This document shows positions 24,467 through 35,380 of a DNA stretch of 64,000 bases, one piece after another. This stretch comes from Penicillus capitatus (taxonomy: Eukaryota; Chlorophyta). The position numbers and the translations under genes were made by a program. The DNA lies in NCBI GenBank assembly GCA_965649825.1, contig OZ287695.1, positions 558,001 through 622,000 on the forward strand, read 5' to 3'. Numbering within the stretch: position 1 is the stretch's first letter; each line of letters starts with the position of its first letter. The notes below the pieces were generated by a model that saw only the letters and a program-made list of their open reading frames with translations, searched no databases and was not told where the DNA came from.

Positions 24467-27023
24467 TTATGGCGTCAGCAGTTTAATGAGTTGCGAGCGA
24501 ATCTTTTCCGAACAATCAGCATACCAGCAATCACAAGCGTACATGAGAGGAGTTTTTCCTTCCTTAGACAAGCTCAACTTCGACGCTCCAGCACCGATGA
24601 GGACCTAGAAAGCGTCGCTGTTCGGCAGCGAGGCATTCTGGATTACTTCAGCAACGATCAGACGACCGTTATATGATGCCGCATGCAAGGGTGTCCAACT
24701 GTACTTTGTCTTGGCGTCCACAATTGCGCCGGCTTCAATCAGCACCTGTGATCGTTCGACAGAGAGGCGGAGCAATTGCTGCAGGGACACCTTCACGACA
24801 TCGGTGTGACCGAAGAATGATGCCAAATGCAAGGCAGTCTCGTTGTCGTCATCCCTGGCGTCCACTGTTGCACCGACTTTGATCAGCACCTGCGATCGTT
24901 CATCAGAGAAACGAAGCGTTTGCAGCAGGGACACCGACCTTCACGACATCGGTGTGACCGCTCTTTGATGCCAAATGCAAGGGAGCACAATTAGTATTCG
25001 ACGTGGCGTCTACTTTGGCGCCGGCTTCAATCAGCACCTGCGATCGTTCAACAGAGAAACGAAGCGTTTGCAGCAGGGACACCGACCTTCACGACATCGG
25101 TGTGGCCGTAAAATGATGCATCATGAAGCGCCGTCCAATTGCCCTTCGTCGTGGCATCCACATCGGCGCCGGCTTCGATTAACATCTACAGCATCTCTTC
25201 GACAAGAGCAGATTATCGGTCTTATCGAACTACTTTGACAACTTCGAGATGTCCTTGGCGCGAAGCTATGTAGAGAGCAGACCAGCTTTCTTTGTTGGTG
25301 GCACTGATGTCAGCTCCAGCTGCGATAAGAACCTTCGCCATTCTCTTCCCGCGACGTACAATGCTCTTTGGGGACGCACTTTGACGACTTCTGAATGTCC
25401 GTGGTATGATGCCACATGCAGCGGCGTCTCTTCTTCGGCGTTCTCAACCTCAGTGTCTGCTTTGTACTTCAGAAACACCTGAAGACACAGAAAGACAGCT
25501 GAATGCATTCCATGCAAGCGCGGCATCCAGGGCATCTCCTTCTGATGCATGATTTGTCGTCGCACCTTTGCGCATTTCGAAGCGTTGAATGCAGCCGCCA
25601 AATGCAGCGGTGTCGATCCCTCTACCACTTCATATCCCGGCGTGCTGATTTCATGTCCGTAGGTCGTGTCGACATGAAGACCGGCTAGAAGAAGCGCTTC
25701 TGCATCGAGAGAACCGTCCCCTCGAATAGCAACGACCATCTCCTGCAAAGACAAAATGCATTCGACTCTCGTAAGCTAATGAATAGCTCACGGAAAGCAT
25801 CTCCGCGTGAGTCAGCCTCGCGTACTGCTCGCGTTTTTTGTCCAATCTTTTCCTCATACGCTCCTCATGTCTTCGAAGCTGCATGCACTCCGTATACCGC
25901 AGTCGATGGATGTGTTGGCCCCAGAGCACACCTTTTTCGCGCACTCGCTGCTGGTAATGTCTTCTATCCAACCCAGAAAATGGTCGACAGATGTGTAGAT
26001 GCCAGGTTCGAAGCCGGAACACTGATCAGCGTCGTCGTCTGTCTTATAGCCGCAAGACGTGATGCCGACGATCATGTCTCTTTTTGCGTTCCCGGCAGGG
26101 ATGCGTTCTTTCGGAGCGTCTGCCAACATCAGAGGACCGCCGGAGTCGCCTATCAGATAATCACACAGATACATTCATTCTCGGATCGATAGAATCCAAT
26201 GTCTAAACACGTGACCTCGACAAGTGTCCTGTCCCGTCGCACCAGCGCATATCCAGCTGTCCTCGTCGACCCCTTGAAGTTGCACGTCGCAGAATTTGTG
26301 GTCGACAACCACAATGTGGTCAGCCAAGCGCAGAACCTGTGAACGATATTCAGATTCTGTACGTCCCCATCCAATTGCAGACAGCAGCCGTCCGCGCCTC
26401 AATGGAACGTCCTCCGAACCCAAGCGCGGCAGTGTGAGATTGGCCTCTCTGTCGAGCTTCAGCACGGCAATGTCAGATCCATCGGTAACATCACCAGTCC
26501 AGTCTTCATGCAGGTGGCCATAAATGACATCGAATACCTGCATGGCACACAGCGTTCGTGCGACAGTCCCGAAGAAAAGCGTCTAATCGCTCACCTTGTC
26601 CTCATCCACCTTGTCCAAGTCATAGATTCCGCAGTAGACGACCGGAGACAAACCAAGGGTTTCTTTTCTGTTAGGGTCCACGCAGTGAGCCGCCGTCAGA
26701 ATCCATTGCGGCTTGATGAGCGTCGCCCCACATGCGTGCGAATGGCTTCCGCGTTCACGCAAGCTGCACATGTACGGAAATCTTCCGCGCTTCGCTTTTA
26801 CGCCTCCCTGTAAATAAGCGGTTCAGACAATGGCAGCCGATGTGCTTCCGTGTCAGCGACGCACCACTATCTTCTCGTAGATGCCGTTGGACGCTACGTG
26901 CCATCCTTGTTCTAGAAACGCGTAAACGGACGGATAATGGAAACAATGCTTACCCGTTTCCTGGCTGCCGCGGGTTGGCCACGACAGCAGGAGTAGCCAC
27001 ACGTGTAATGCCAGGAGCGCCAT
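24467..27023 (-). CDS. gene D: secreted trypsin-like protease fused to ankyrin repeats (D189 type), inverted copy of A
   Basis: Same exon plan as A. The ATG at 27023 starts [20 protein letters not shown] (signal peptide); an activation site with IVGG is followed by KAKRGRFPYMC. The triad is in [14 protein letters not shown] and GDSGGP, with S1 Asp (GQDTCRGDSGGP) and Gly at 226 (FEPGIYT). The linker is LRRHEERMRKRLDKK, charged and probably helical. The first ankyrin exon ([16 protein letters not shown]) is followed by six 33-aa repeats, one per exon, with near-identical introns around them, and the cap VLIGAGASKL...CSEKIR ending LLTP. The open frame is kept throughout, so both arms appear functional. 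Repeats in the middle differ more between A and D than the protease halves do. Confidence 0.82.
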
Positions 27024-27947
27024 TTCTGCTGCCTTTCTCTCCGGGCGGCGACGTCCCTTTTCTGCACAACGGTGATCGAGGAATGTGTTTACCGAGAAAT
27101 GAAGCTTCGCGAACGATGCAGAATAATGGCCGCACGACGCACCATTACGTACGTACGTGCATACTTTGAAAATACATACTGAATCTTCCAGTCCCGCACA
27201 CGTCTGCATTCTCGGCTAACTCTTTATCCGTGTGTTGTCTTGGACGGCGTTTAGGTTCCTCGGCGACGCTCAACGTCGAGTGCCCGTCGACCAGCTGCTT
27301 TGCGCAGCACCTGTCAACATCGATCAATGCACCTCCTGCATGACACAAAACGCATTAACGGAGATGATGATGACACATGGAAAAGAAAACGGCATAACCA
27401 ACGGCAATCTGAATAGAAATCAAGACACTGCCGACCTTTCTGAAACCACTGCTGTTATGCATGTCGTCGTTTTACTCTCTCCATCTCCGTCCATTCATCT
27501 CTTCGTCCTCGCGGAACGCTCTTGTCCTTCAGAAAGAGATTCGAAGAGTGGCGTTCCTCTGCTCGACTGGTGAGTAATGTGTAACTGACCGTTCCGCAGA
27601 AAGCGGACGAAATGACGTCCTGTTGGTTATGGAGACCGACCGTCGCATCTAGCGAATCCCTAGCCGCTCAAAGGTCTCATGAAACGGACGATAAACTGCG
27701 CCTGCGACGGTCGAAGAGATTCCTCGAGGCAGCAAAGCCGTTCTCGTTTTCGGCGAACCTCCCGAAGCGCCTCGGGTGATCCTGACAAATGGCAGAAAGA
27801 ACATACGGAGAGGAACCGTCTGGCCTGTCTCCCATTGGCTTTAAGAAAAAGAAGCATAACTACAAAGCATTCGGGAGCTTTCCCAAGACAGAAGAAACAT
27901 GGATGGATTAGGGATTCAGATCCCCAACTGATGCGCCGTAAATCTGA

Positions 27948-29805
27948 TTAGGAAATAGCCACAAAGTTCACCACGACCAATGTGACTGCGACACAGGCCA
28001 CTGAGAAAACAACGACACGCTTGCCTGTGAAAGGACAGGTTCCTTTGATAGGTAGGCTCACTTGCGAAGAGACAGGCGTCTCGCCGGACGATGAACAGCG
28101 CTTGAGTGGCGCTGATTTCTCCTGCGTTGTAGCGGAAGCCAACGTTCTTCGAGATAAATTTTGGAAACGTCTGGCGCAGTTTCATCGTCACATTCCGGTA
28201 CACCCATCCGACGAAGTAGTCAACGAAGTCTGCCGGCGAGTGGAGAAACTGATCGAAAGCGTTAGCCTACGCCACAGCACCGACATCGATTTCGATCAAC
28301 GAACACGGCCGACCAGTTGCGCTAGTTGGAGGGCATGCATTTCATCGTATCGCTGATCGTGAAACGCCCTTCCCACGGCTTCGACGTCACCCTCCGCCAT
28401 CTTCAGAGCATCGCCGAGCACTTTTGCATCGACAATGGCGGCATTGGCTCTGCAGAGCTCGCTTCACACTCGCGTCCGTGTTCATCAGAAACGAACCCGA
28501 TCCCCATGCTCAGACCGAAAGTGTGGGCAGCGTCTCCCAGAAGAACGGTCGAGGGCCCGTGCATCTTGGACACGACAATGATGTCGGGACATCTCGCCAA
28601 GGGAGCCGTCTTCAACTGGTCGCCAATCTCTGTGATCCACTCCTGAAATCCGGTCAAACTCTTACGACAGACGTTGCTCAAGGCATCGCACCTTCGGAAA
28701 ATAGGGAGGCACGACGTCTCTCAGCCACTGGTGCTCCCTTCCTTCGATGGCTTTGTGTACCTTCAGGTCTGCCAGAAGCGCTCCGTTCATCACGGTCTCT
28801 TCTGACCGATACAGTACAAGCACTGTAGCTCCGCCCATTCCCGCAGTCACAGGAGATCTGCCACGCAGTCTGCCCAACAGAATGAATCCAGGTTCCACGG
28901 AGTCGGACACCGCATCTGCAAGAACACGATAGCGTTTACGTGTAGCTGTAGGTTTGGTGGAAGCCACCTCCGTCCAGGAGAGGAAGGTTGCGAATCGACT
29001 TGTACCCTCTTTTGCAGCGATACAGCTTCCTCGTCATGGAATCGTCGATTTTCTCAATCTCCTGTCGGACGACTGAATTGCAGCCGTCAGCACCGACGAG
29101 CAAATCATAGCCCACCGAGACGTCTTCGCCCTGGGCGTCTTCGAATACGGCAGTCTTTGCCTCAAAGTCGATCCTCTGAGGAGGTATCTCGAGACCAGAG
29201 ATATGAGAGAAGGGACAAGCAATGCGTGCCTTGCATTTGCGATTGTAGTGGAAGGCGATCTGATCCTCGTTGAACTTGTCTCGCGTGTCTGTCAGGATCA
29301 GCTCAGCGATGCTCTGCCTTTCGCCCATGTAGGCTCCTCTCGGGGAATTCGGCGACACGGCTTTTACGCCTTCCGTTCCAAAAGAAGCATTACCTGCACT
29401 CCGCCAAGACGCTTAGCACCGTCCCTCGGGGCTTGGACCAAGGCAGCACCCACCGTGCAGCACATGCACTCCGGATCTGAAACCTTCTTCCGGAAGCTCG
29501 ATGCCAACATCTCGCATGACATCTGCGGCGTCTGGCTTCAAGCCGATGAGGCTCGATCGCGTACAAGGATAGGGATTCTCTTTCGGATCGTCTCGCTTCT
29601 CCGAAACCTGCTCGGTGCAGTCTTCGTCTGCATATCGTCCGACTTTGAGCTAGAGGGTGACCTGGACGGTGAATCCTTCTCTTGCGAGATAACGCGCCGC
29701 CACCATTCCTGCAGGTCCGGCCCCGATCACCAACGCTGTCTTTCCTCGGTATCTCACTGAGCCGTCGACAGATAGTCCGGATCGGTTCAAACATCTCGCA
29801 CACAT
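27948..29805 (-). CDS. kynurenine 3-monooxygenase-like FAD monooxygenase
   Basis: Eight exons: 29805-29662, 29607-29454, 29393-28968, 28915-28692, 28642-28497, 28461-28314, 28266-28062, 28024-27948. They join to 1524 nt, exactly 508 codons with stop. An N-terminal Rossmann motif VIGAGPAGMVAARYLAREG binds FAD; YDLLVGADGCNSVVR is the second FAD motif and GPSTVLLGDAAHTFGLSMGIG the third. A C-terminal hydrophobic anchor (VVVFSVACVAVTLVVVNFVA) matches the membrane tail of kynurenine 3-monooxygenases, which hydroxylate kynurenine at the outer mitochondrial membrane in tryptophan breakdown. Length fits (507 aa). In-frame stops seen in unspliced DNA all fall in 35-60 nt introns. Other group A FAD hydroxylases remain possible, so no symbol is given. 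Confidence 0.85.
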
Positions 29806-31214
29806 CTACACATGGAAATGGATGTTTTTCCTCTCGGGCTACGGTTCGCTGGCAACTGCACCTGTCGCGTCCTTTGTCTGCCTAAAGCGGTCTGCTCTTC
29901 AAGATTGCGTCGGGAAAGGCGCATCGCGGTGTGCTTTGTCGAGATGCGACTCTGCGCCTTGTGGACAACAGCGAACATGCCACGCCACTCGGCGACCTTC
30001 GAAGCTCTCCTGGCAAAGCCACGCTTCTTCGCAGAGACCGCACAACTCCTCGCAGGCGAATGTCCGCAGCCGAGCAGCTGAGACATGTGGACAGCTGTCA
30101 AGTGTCGGAAATCCGTGGCGGACATTGGAGATGTACGGAAGAAATTGCCTTTCGGTCTCGACAGATTTCCCGCCGAGGTGCTCTCCGACTGCGTTCTTGA
30201 AGACGTGCACTGTTTCCGCCATCCGACGCGGTGCAGTGCGAGCTTTCATCGAATACCCGCGTCCAGATTCGAGTTTGCGTGGAGCGGCGAGCGAGAACGG
30301 CGTCTGCACTCTGCCGAAGTCGCACCTTTGCTCTTCCAGCCTTAACGGAGACAATCGCTATCTACTCCGCCATTCGTCTTCCTTGAAACCATCGATTGCT
30401 CGAAACCCGGCGTTGCGCTCAGACGCACTCGACTCTTATCGAACTGAGTGACGACCGCCTTTTGAAAACCACAAAAATGTTGACGGGCGAGTGCGATTCT
30501 GATAAGAGCAGCGACTTGTAAAACGCCGCATCAGTAGTGTCTCCTCTCCTTCCACTCAGTCGAACTCTTTAGTGGGAACGAGCGTCTCTCAAAGTCCTTC
30601 TTCTGACTCCGAACAGATAGACGAGATACCTCTCTTAGCGTGGAAGAGGTCGCTTGACGTACCGCTCGCCAGCGCGCGACATGTGGCACTGTCGGATCCG
30701 TCTCTCGGAACGAGTGTTCGTAACGCAGCCATCAGACCGTGGAGCGTTGACACGCTCCGCTCTGTGCACCTTGCGCGTGCCGCGTCCGTGATTGCACGAT
30801 CTGCTGAAGTTCGAGCGCAAACGCATTTCGGTGCAGATGCTTTTGAACAGGAGGGATCGTTCATCACGCGTCGAAGACAACGGACGGTGACGATGACACA
30901 CGGAATACCAGCTGAACTGAGAAGATTGCCTTGGCGAGTTGGCCTTGTCCAGGCCGAAAATCAAGACGAGGAACGTAAACAGACGGATCGTAATAACAGC
31001 ATGCATCGAACCCACTCCGTTCGACTTGAAGCACCCCAATCTGAACCCCTACTTAGTTGATGCGAGGACTTCGCATGCATTGCAAAAAGTGCGTTTCGAG
31101 GGGAGTTTACTGTATAAGGCAGCTTCCCGTACTTATGACAAACGCCGAGAGGGCGTCGATAAAAAAATGCCCCAATCTAGTCTAGAAACAGTCAGCGTGC
31201 GGGGCTTCAGCTAG
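29806..31214. other. intergenic, two weak open frames
   Basis: A + frame at 30572-31060 (162 aa, starts MGTSVSQSPSSDSEQIDEIP) has mixed, protein-like composition but no recognisable domain. A minus frame at 29899-30354 (151 aa) contains several Cys/His but no complete zinc-finger pattern. Neither has support from splice signals or paralogues in the window. The 5' side of the KMO-like gene lies here. Confidence 0.35.
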
Positions 31215-33626
31215 CTACTGTTCATCCATAGATGTCTGACGTTTCGAATGCACAACAAAGGAATCGTGGTCGTCCTGTACGAGGACTGTCAGCACCAGCA
31301 TGGACATGAAAGCGTTGTGCCCGTTGTCCATTTTCTTCCCGGCGGTGAACAGACTGACGTCCAGTCGATTCAGGATGGCGACGGTCTTCGCAAGCAGATA
31401 GCCGACTCTCCACAGAGCGAGGAAAACACCGACGGCCAGATTCACCTGCGCAGACCACAGATACCATCTCGCACGATCGACGAGAGATTGAGGGTGCGCA
31501 CCGTGGAGAGGACGATGATGAAGAAGTTGAACCAGCGAGGATGCCGGATGAGTGACCCATCCAGCGAGATGAGCTTCGTCTTCAGGTAATGCATTATGAT
31601 AAGCTCGACGAGAACGACCAGCAGCGACGCGAGGATGAAGTAGCCGAACATGTTCATGACGGTGCAAGAGGTTGCGTAGTTGATGACCAGACCCAGCAGG
31701 GCGGCGATCACAATGCCGACGATGTGCAGCTGCACGACGGCTGTGCTGCAGAGGATGGCGAGGAAGAAACAGGCGCCGAGAATGGGATACTTCTTCTGGA
31801 AGGACGTCCAGGGACTCTCCGCCCGGTTCTCTGCAGATGGATCCTCGTGTCGAAGGGCGCGCAGTCCTTCGGAGATCGCAAGGGACAGGCGCTTGTGCTG
31901 TATCAGCACGGCAATGAGACTCTGCAGTCCGACGAGGGTTCCCAGCAAGTATCCGACGTACGCCGTGCGCTTCAGATCCACGACGACCGCGTCCGCGATG
32001 AGGTAGAGCTGCACCGCCACGGTGTCCTTGATGCTGTCGATGCCATTAGCCCATCCAGCTTTCACTAAGAACTCCTCGAAGTCGTCCAAGTGGCTGGTGA
32101 ATCTCTCTCTGTTCTCTGAGTAGAGATTCGCGAGGTGGTGGATGACGGTCATCGTGCGGATGGAACTGTACACCAGGACGACGACGCTCGTGAGGAACGC
32201 GGACTTGATCCAGACGGCGTATCGAAAACGGCCGGGCTCTTCGCGCAGGGCGTTCCAGAGGTCTTTGGGGCGCCACTTGAAAGAGACCTCCGCGTCATCT
32301 CTCGAGAAGAACCTGCGAGCCATACCCAGCACGTCGAGGCCAGCCATGGACTTGTCGGAGCTCTGTCTCCTGTCGGCTGCCTACACAGCAGAGTCAACAA
32401 CTGTCTGGACGCAAAGACCTAAAGAGACTTTCTCCGGTTCCTCTGCGATGCTGTCCGGTTCTCTGCCGTGGAGATTCTCGTTGTGCAGTCTGCTGGATCC
32501 GAGTTCCACGAGCTGCATGGTATCCCACTTGCGGAGTCTTCTGAGAGGCGATGACGTCTGGAGGGGAGCTCTGTTAACCACGTTGCCCCCTGGCGATGCC
32601 GTTGACGCGGCCTGCTGCACCTTTTCCTGCGACTCTTCGCGACCCGCTGCCGTGATCTCTTCGACAGGTATCACTGCAATGCCGGCATTCTCCAGTCCGT
32701 CTCGATCCTCTCCGCCGCTGTCTGTCCCCATCTGGAAAATGTTCTCCTCTCTTAGCTCGGGCAGAGTCAACCCGTGTTCTCCGAGTGTATCTGTTGGAAC
32801 ACAGGGCACGGTGCCCTGAGTCGGCCAATACTCGACAGGTGAAGAACTCGGTCCGTTCTGAGGCGAGGGTATTTGTGGCTGGGCAGTTGGCAGGGGATAC
32901 TGGTGCCTACAGTCAAAGGTTTGCGAAATCGGACGTCGTCGAGTCGCAGAAACGGCGCACCCTTTGTACTCCCACTGCTGAGCGAGATTCAGCAGATGGG
33001 CTCCGTCATTCGGTTCGCAGCAACAGCATCGGCAGCCGACGCAGAATCCAAACAGCCGATAGTACAGCACATTGAATGAAATGGCAAACGCCAGTCCGAC
33101 GAAGGAGATGAACGCCGTGGCCGGCACCGAGACCACTCTCTCCTGCAGACACTACCTGTCAGAAGGATCTCGTGATAGATAGATTACTCTATGCAAGCAG
33201 AGGACTCTAAAACCGAATACGGCGTATTCGATGGCCATGATGTCGATGAGCAAGACAGCGAAGCCAGAACGGCGACTTCTTCGTCGCCAGTCCTCCGAAT
33301 TCACGGGTCTGAGGTTGAGCGAGAGAACTCCCACGGCTAATGCGGCTTGACAGATGGCAGAGAACAGTGCCGCCATGTATATCGCGAACTCCTGTGCCCA
33401 GCTATCGCGATCGAAGGGCACGAACATGAACCTCTCGCGGTCATTGACAAGAGTGAACAGCTAAACGCTCAAACCATCTATCTCAGAGAGTGTAAATGGC
33501 GTGGCTCACCCAAATGGCGATTGTCGTGTGCAGCAGTGTCGTCAGTGTCCATGACTGCCCCTCGAACACGACAGAGAGAGGCAAAGAACGCGGCGGATGC
33601 TGCGTCGTCATCTTTCTGCCCTTCAT
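31215..33626 (-). CDS. polytopic membrane protein, unknown family
   Basis: Five exons, 33626-33510, 33460-33188, 33142-32419, 32376-31475 and 31445-31215, total 2247 nt and give 748 aa. Introns are 49, 45, 42 and 29 nt; the last keeps frame between LNLSSI and VNLAVGVFLALW. The N-terminal part has several membrane spans (LTTLLHTTIAIWLFTLV; FAIYMAALFSAICQAALAVG; FISFVGLAFAISFNVLYY) and a CVGCRCCCC cluster that may be palmitoylated. A polar loop of about 180 residues rich in Pro/Glu/Ser precedes at least five more spans (for example LHIVGIVIAALLGLVINYA, MFGYFILASLLVVLVELIIM). The C-terminus is polar. No transporter or channel signature that I can name is visible. The start is the Met whose frame gives a hydrophobic first span across intron 1. 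Confidence 0.75.
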
Positions 33627-34830
33627 TCCGTACGGGACACGACGATTGTGTCAAGGCCGTTGACGAATGTACGGAGACGAGTGCTCGACGAAAAATGAAC
33701 AGATCGTTTCTCATTTGACACGGAAGGGAAGACATGGTCGTCTATCTGCACGGACTGACTGGTCGGCGTTGGACCACTGCGACGCCTTCGATGAGCGCAT
33801 TGTTCTCGAGAGAGGCTACAGGAACTGAGGGAGCATTTCGACGCATGTGCTGCAAACAGGAGTCCAATGCCAGAATCGTCTGTCTCCGAGTGCCCATCGT
33901 CCAGTCGTTTATAATGAAATGGCCGTTGCTGGCTGGATGTTCATCGACAGCGTATCCATGTTGTTCTAACTGGTGGGAAGCTGGTGTTCTCTGTACGAGC
34001 GTCGAGATGTGGATGGGATCAAGGAAAAGGAGATGGCGTAGCTGTAAGTGAAGTCCAAGGACGCCGTCGCACTCAGAGCCTTGCTGACTAAAAACTCAAA
34101 CCGCAGTTTATCGCCTTCTCCTAGGCGAAAACGGCTAAGATCGCGACCTTCATTGTCGACATAGACATCGTTACCAGTGCTGAGTTTCGTGGCTCTGCGA
34201 GTCGGCTATTCCCTGTGCTCTTTGTAGGAAGAAACGTCCGGTCAGTCTTTATTTCGAAGGCAAACATTTCCAACCAACCCTGTCACTCATCGGGACGCAA
34301 GACACTGTGCGACTGGCCGAGATCGGAGTGACTGGCCGATGTGCGGGTTGGTGAGCGAGGTGAAGAGACTGGACGATATGCCGCTCCTGACGGAGATCCA
34401 TCAGCTCGAAAGCCGAGAGCACTGCTCCCTGCACAGCTCTCTGCGTTCTCGCGCAGCTCTCACCGCGTCACAGTGTTGTGGCGGGGCGGCCGCTCGAACG
34501 ATCAATGCAGCGGAAGTCTTTACAGGCTCGGAGCAGAAGCATTTCAAAGTTCAGAATCGCACATTTATACCCGCAAATTGATGTGACTCACCGAGGCATG
34601 TTCAAACACCACAGAAACACGCCTCAGATGAGTCATCAGTGTCTCTCTGCGCGATGAACCCTTTCACCACAAGACAGAATGACATGACCCCTTGTCGAAG
34701 ACAACAACAGACGACCGGCAATGCAGTCTACATTCCGCCTGGCGTGCAAGCAGAAGTTCATTTGTTCTATCAGTCGTGTAAGCACCGCTTGGGTCGGTCA
34801 AATCAACAGTCAATCAGGATTTCTTTTAGA
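33627..34830. other. intergenic, no supported gene
   Basis: Upstream of the polytopic protein gene and downstream of the array. The + frames at 33734-34051 and 34339-34586 have no protein-like features I can support. I see no repeats of the array left of about 34790. Confidence 0.45.
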
Positions 34831-35380
34831 ACGAATGCCAATAGTGTAATAGAATGTCGAGATACATCTTTTTGCAAAGGTGTCTAGCAATTGGGATGCA
34901 GTTTAAAATGATCACCAAGTCCAACGGAATGGGAGTTCAGACTTGATAGTGAAAGAAGCAATAAGACGTCTCTGAACTCTTCACACAAGCCACTCAGTCA
35001 TTCCCACAACAAAGATGAATAACGCAATCTCGATACGAAATGTTATTCAGTGACAGAAAGAGTGAGTTTGTCATTATTGTCATCAATAAACTGACGATGT
35101 TGAAATCCCACAGATGTTTCAGTTTCAGTCTTAAGACTTTCTCAGGTATTGCATGGACAGCGTTTATTAACAATCAAATTGGATAGCAAACAAACAGTCC
35201 TAATGACCGCGTGCTCTTGCATACAAGAGAGCTCAACCTTCAGGTTCCCATTTCACGATCGGAATCTTTACCACATCCTCGTCACAGAAGATGGGAGGCA
35301 GTGTAACAATAAAATCAGCATAGGGTAGACAGTTGTCTTAGTGCAATGTGAATTCTGTGAAGGCTTCATCGGACACCTGC

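Larger units (their letters stand above)
24250..27783 (-). repeat. right arm of large inverted duplication (carries gene D)
   Basis: Diverged reverse complement of 2476-6020, including gene, upstream region to about 27783 and downstream region to about 24250. The sequence beyond 27783 (KMO-like gene) and before 24250 (gene C upstream) has no counterpart at the left arm. Confidence 0.85.

Noticed and set aside
29600-29660. In-frame TAG making the flavoprotein a pseudogene
   Set aside because: The stop lies in a 54-nt GT-AG intron (29661-29608); removing it continues into SEKRDDP, which fits the family.
29822-30451. 209-aa + strand protein upstream of the flavoprotein gene
   Set aside because: No domain, low-complexity Ser/Arg/Cys composition, and opposed by an equally long minus frame; neither has support.
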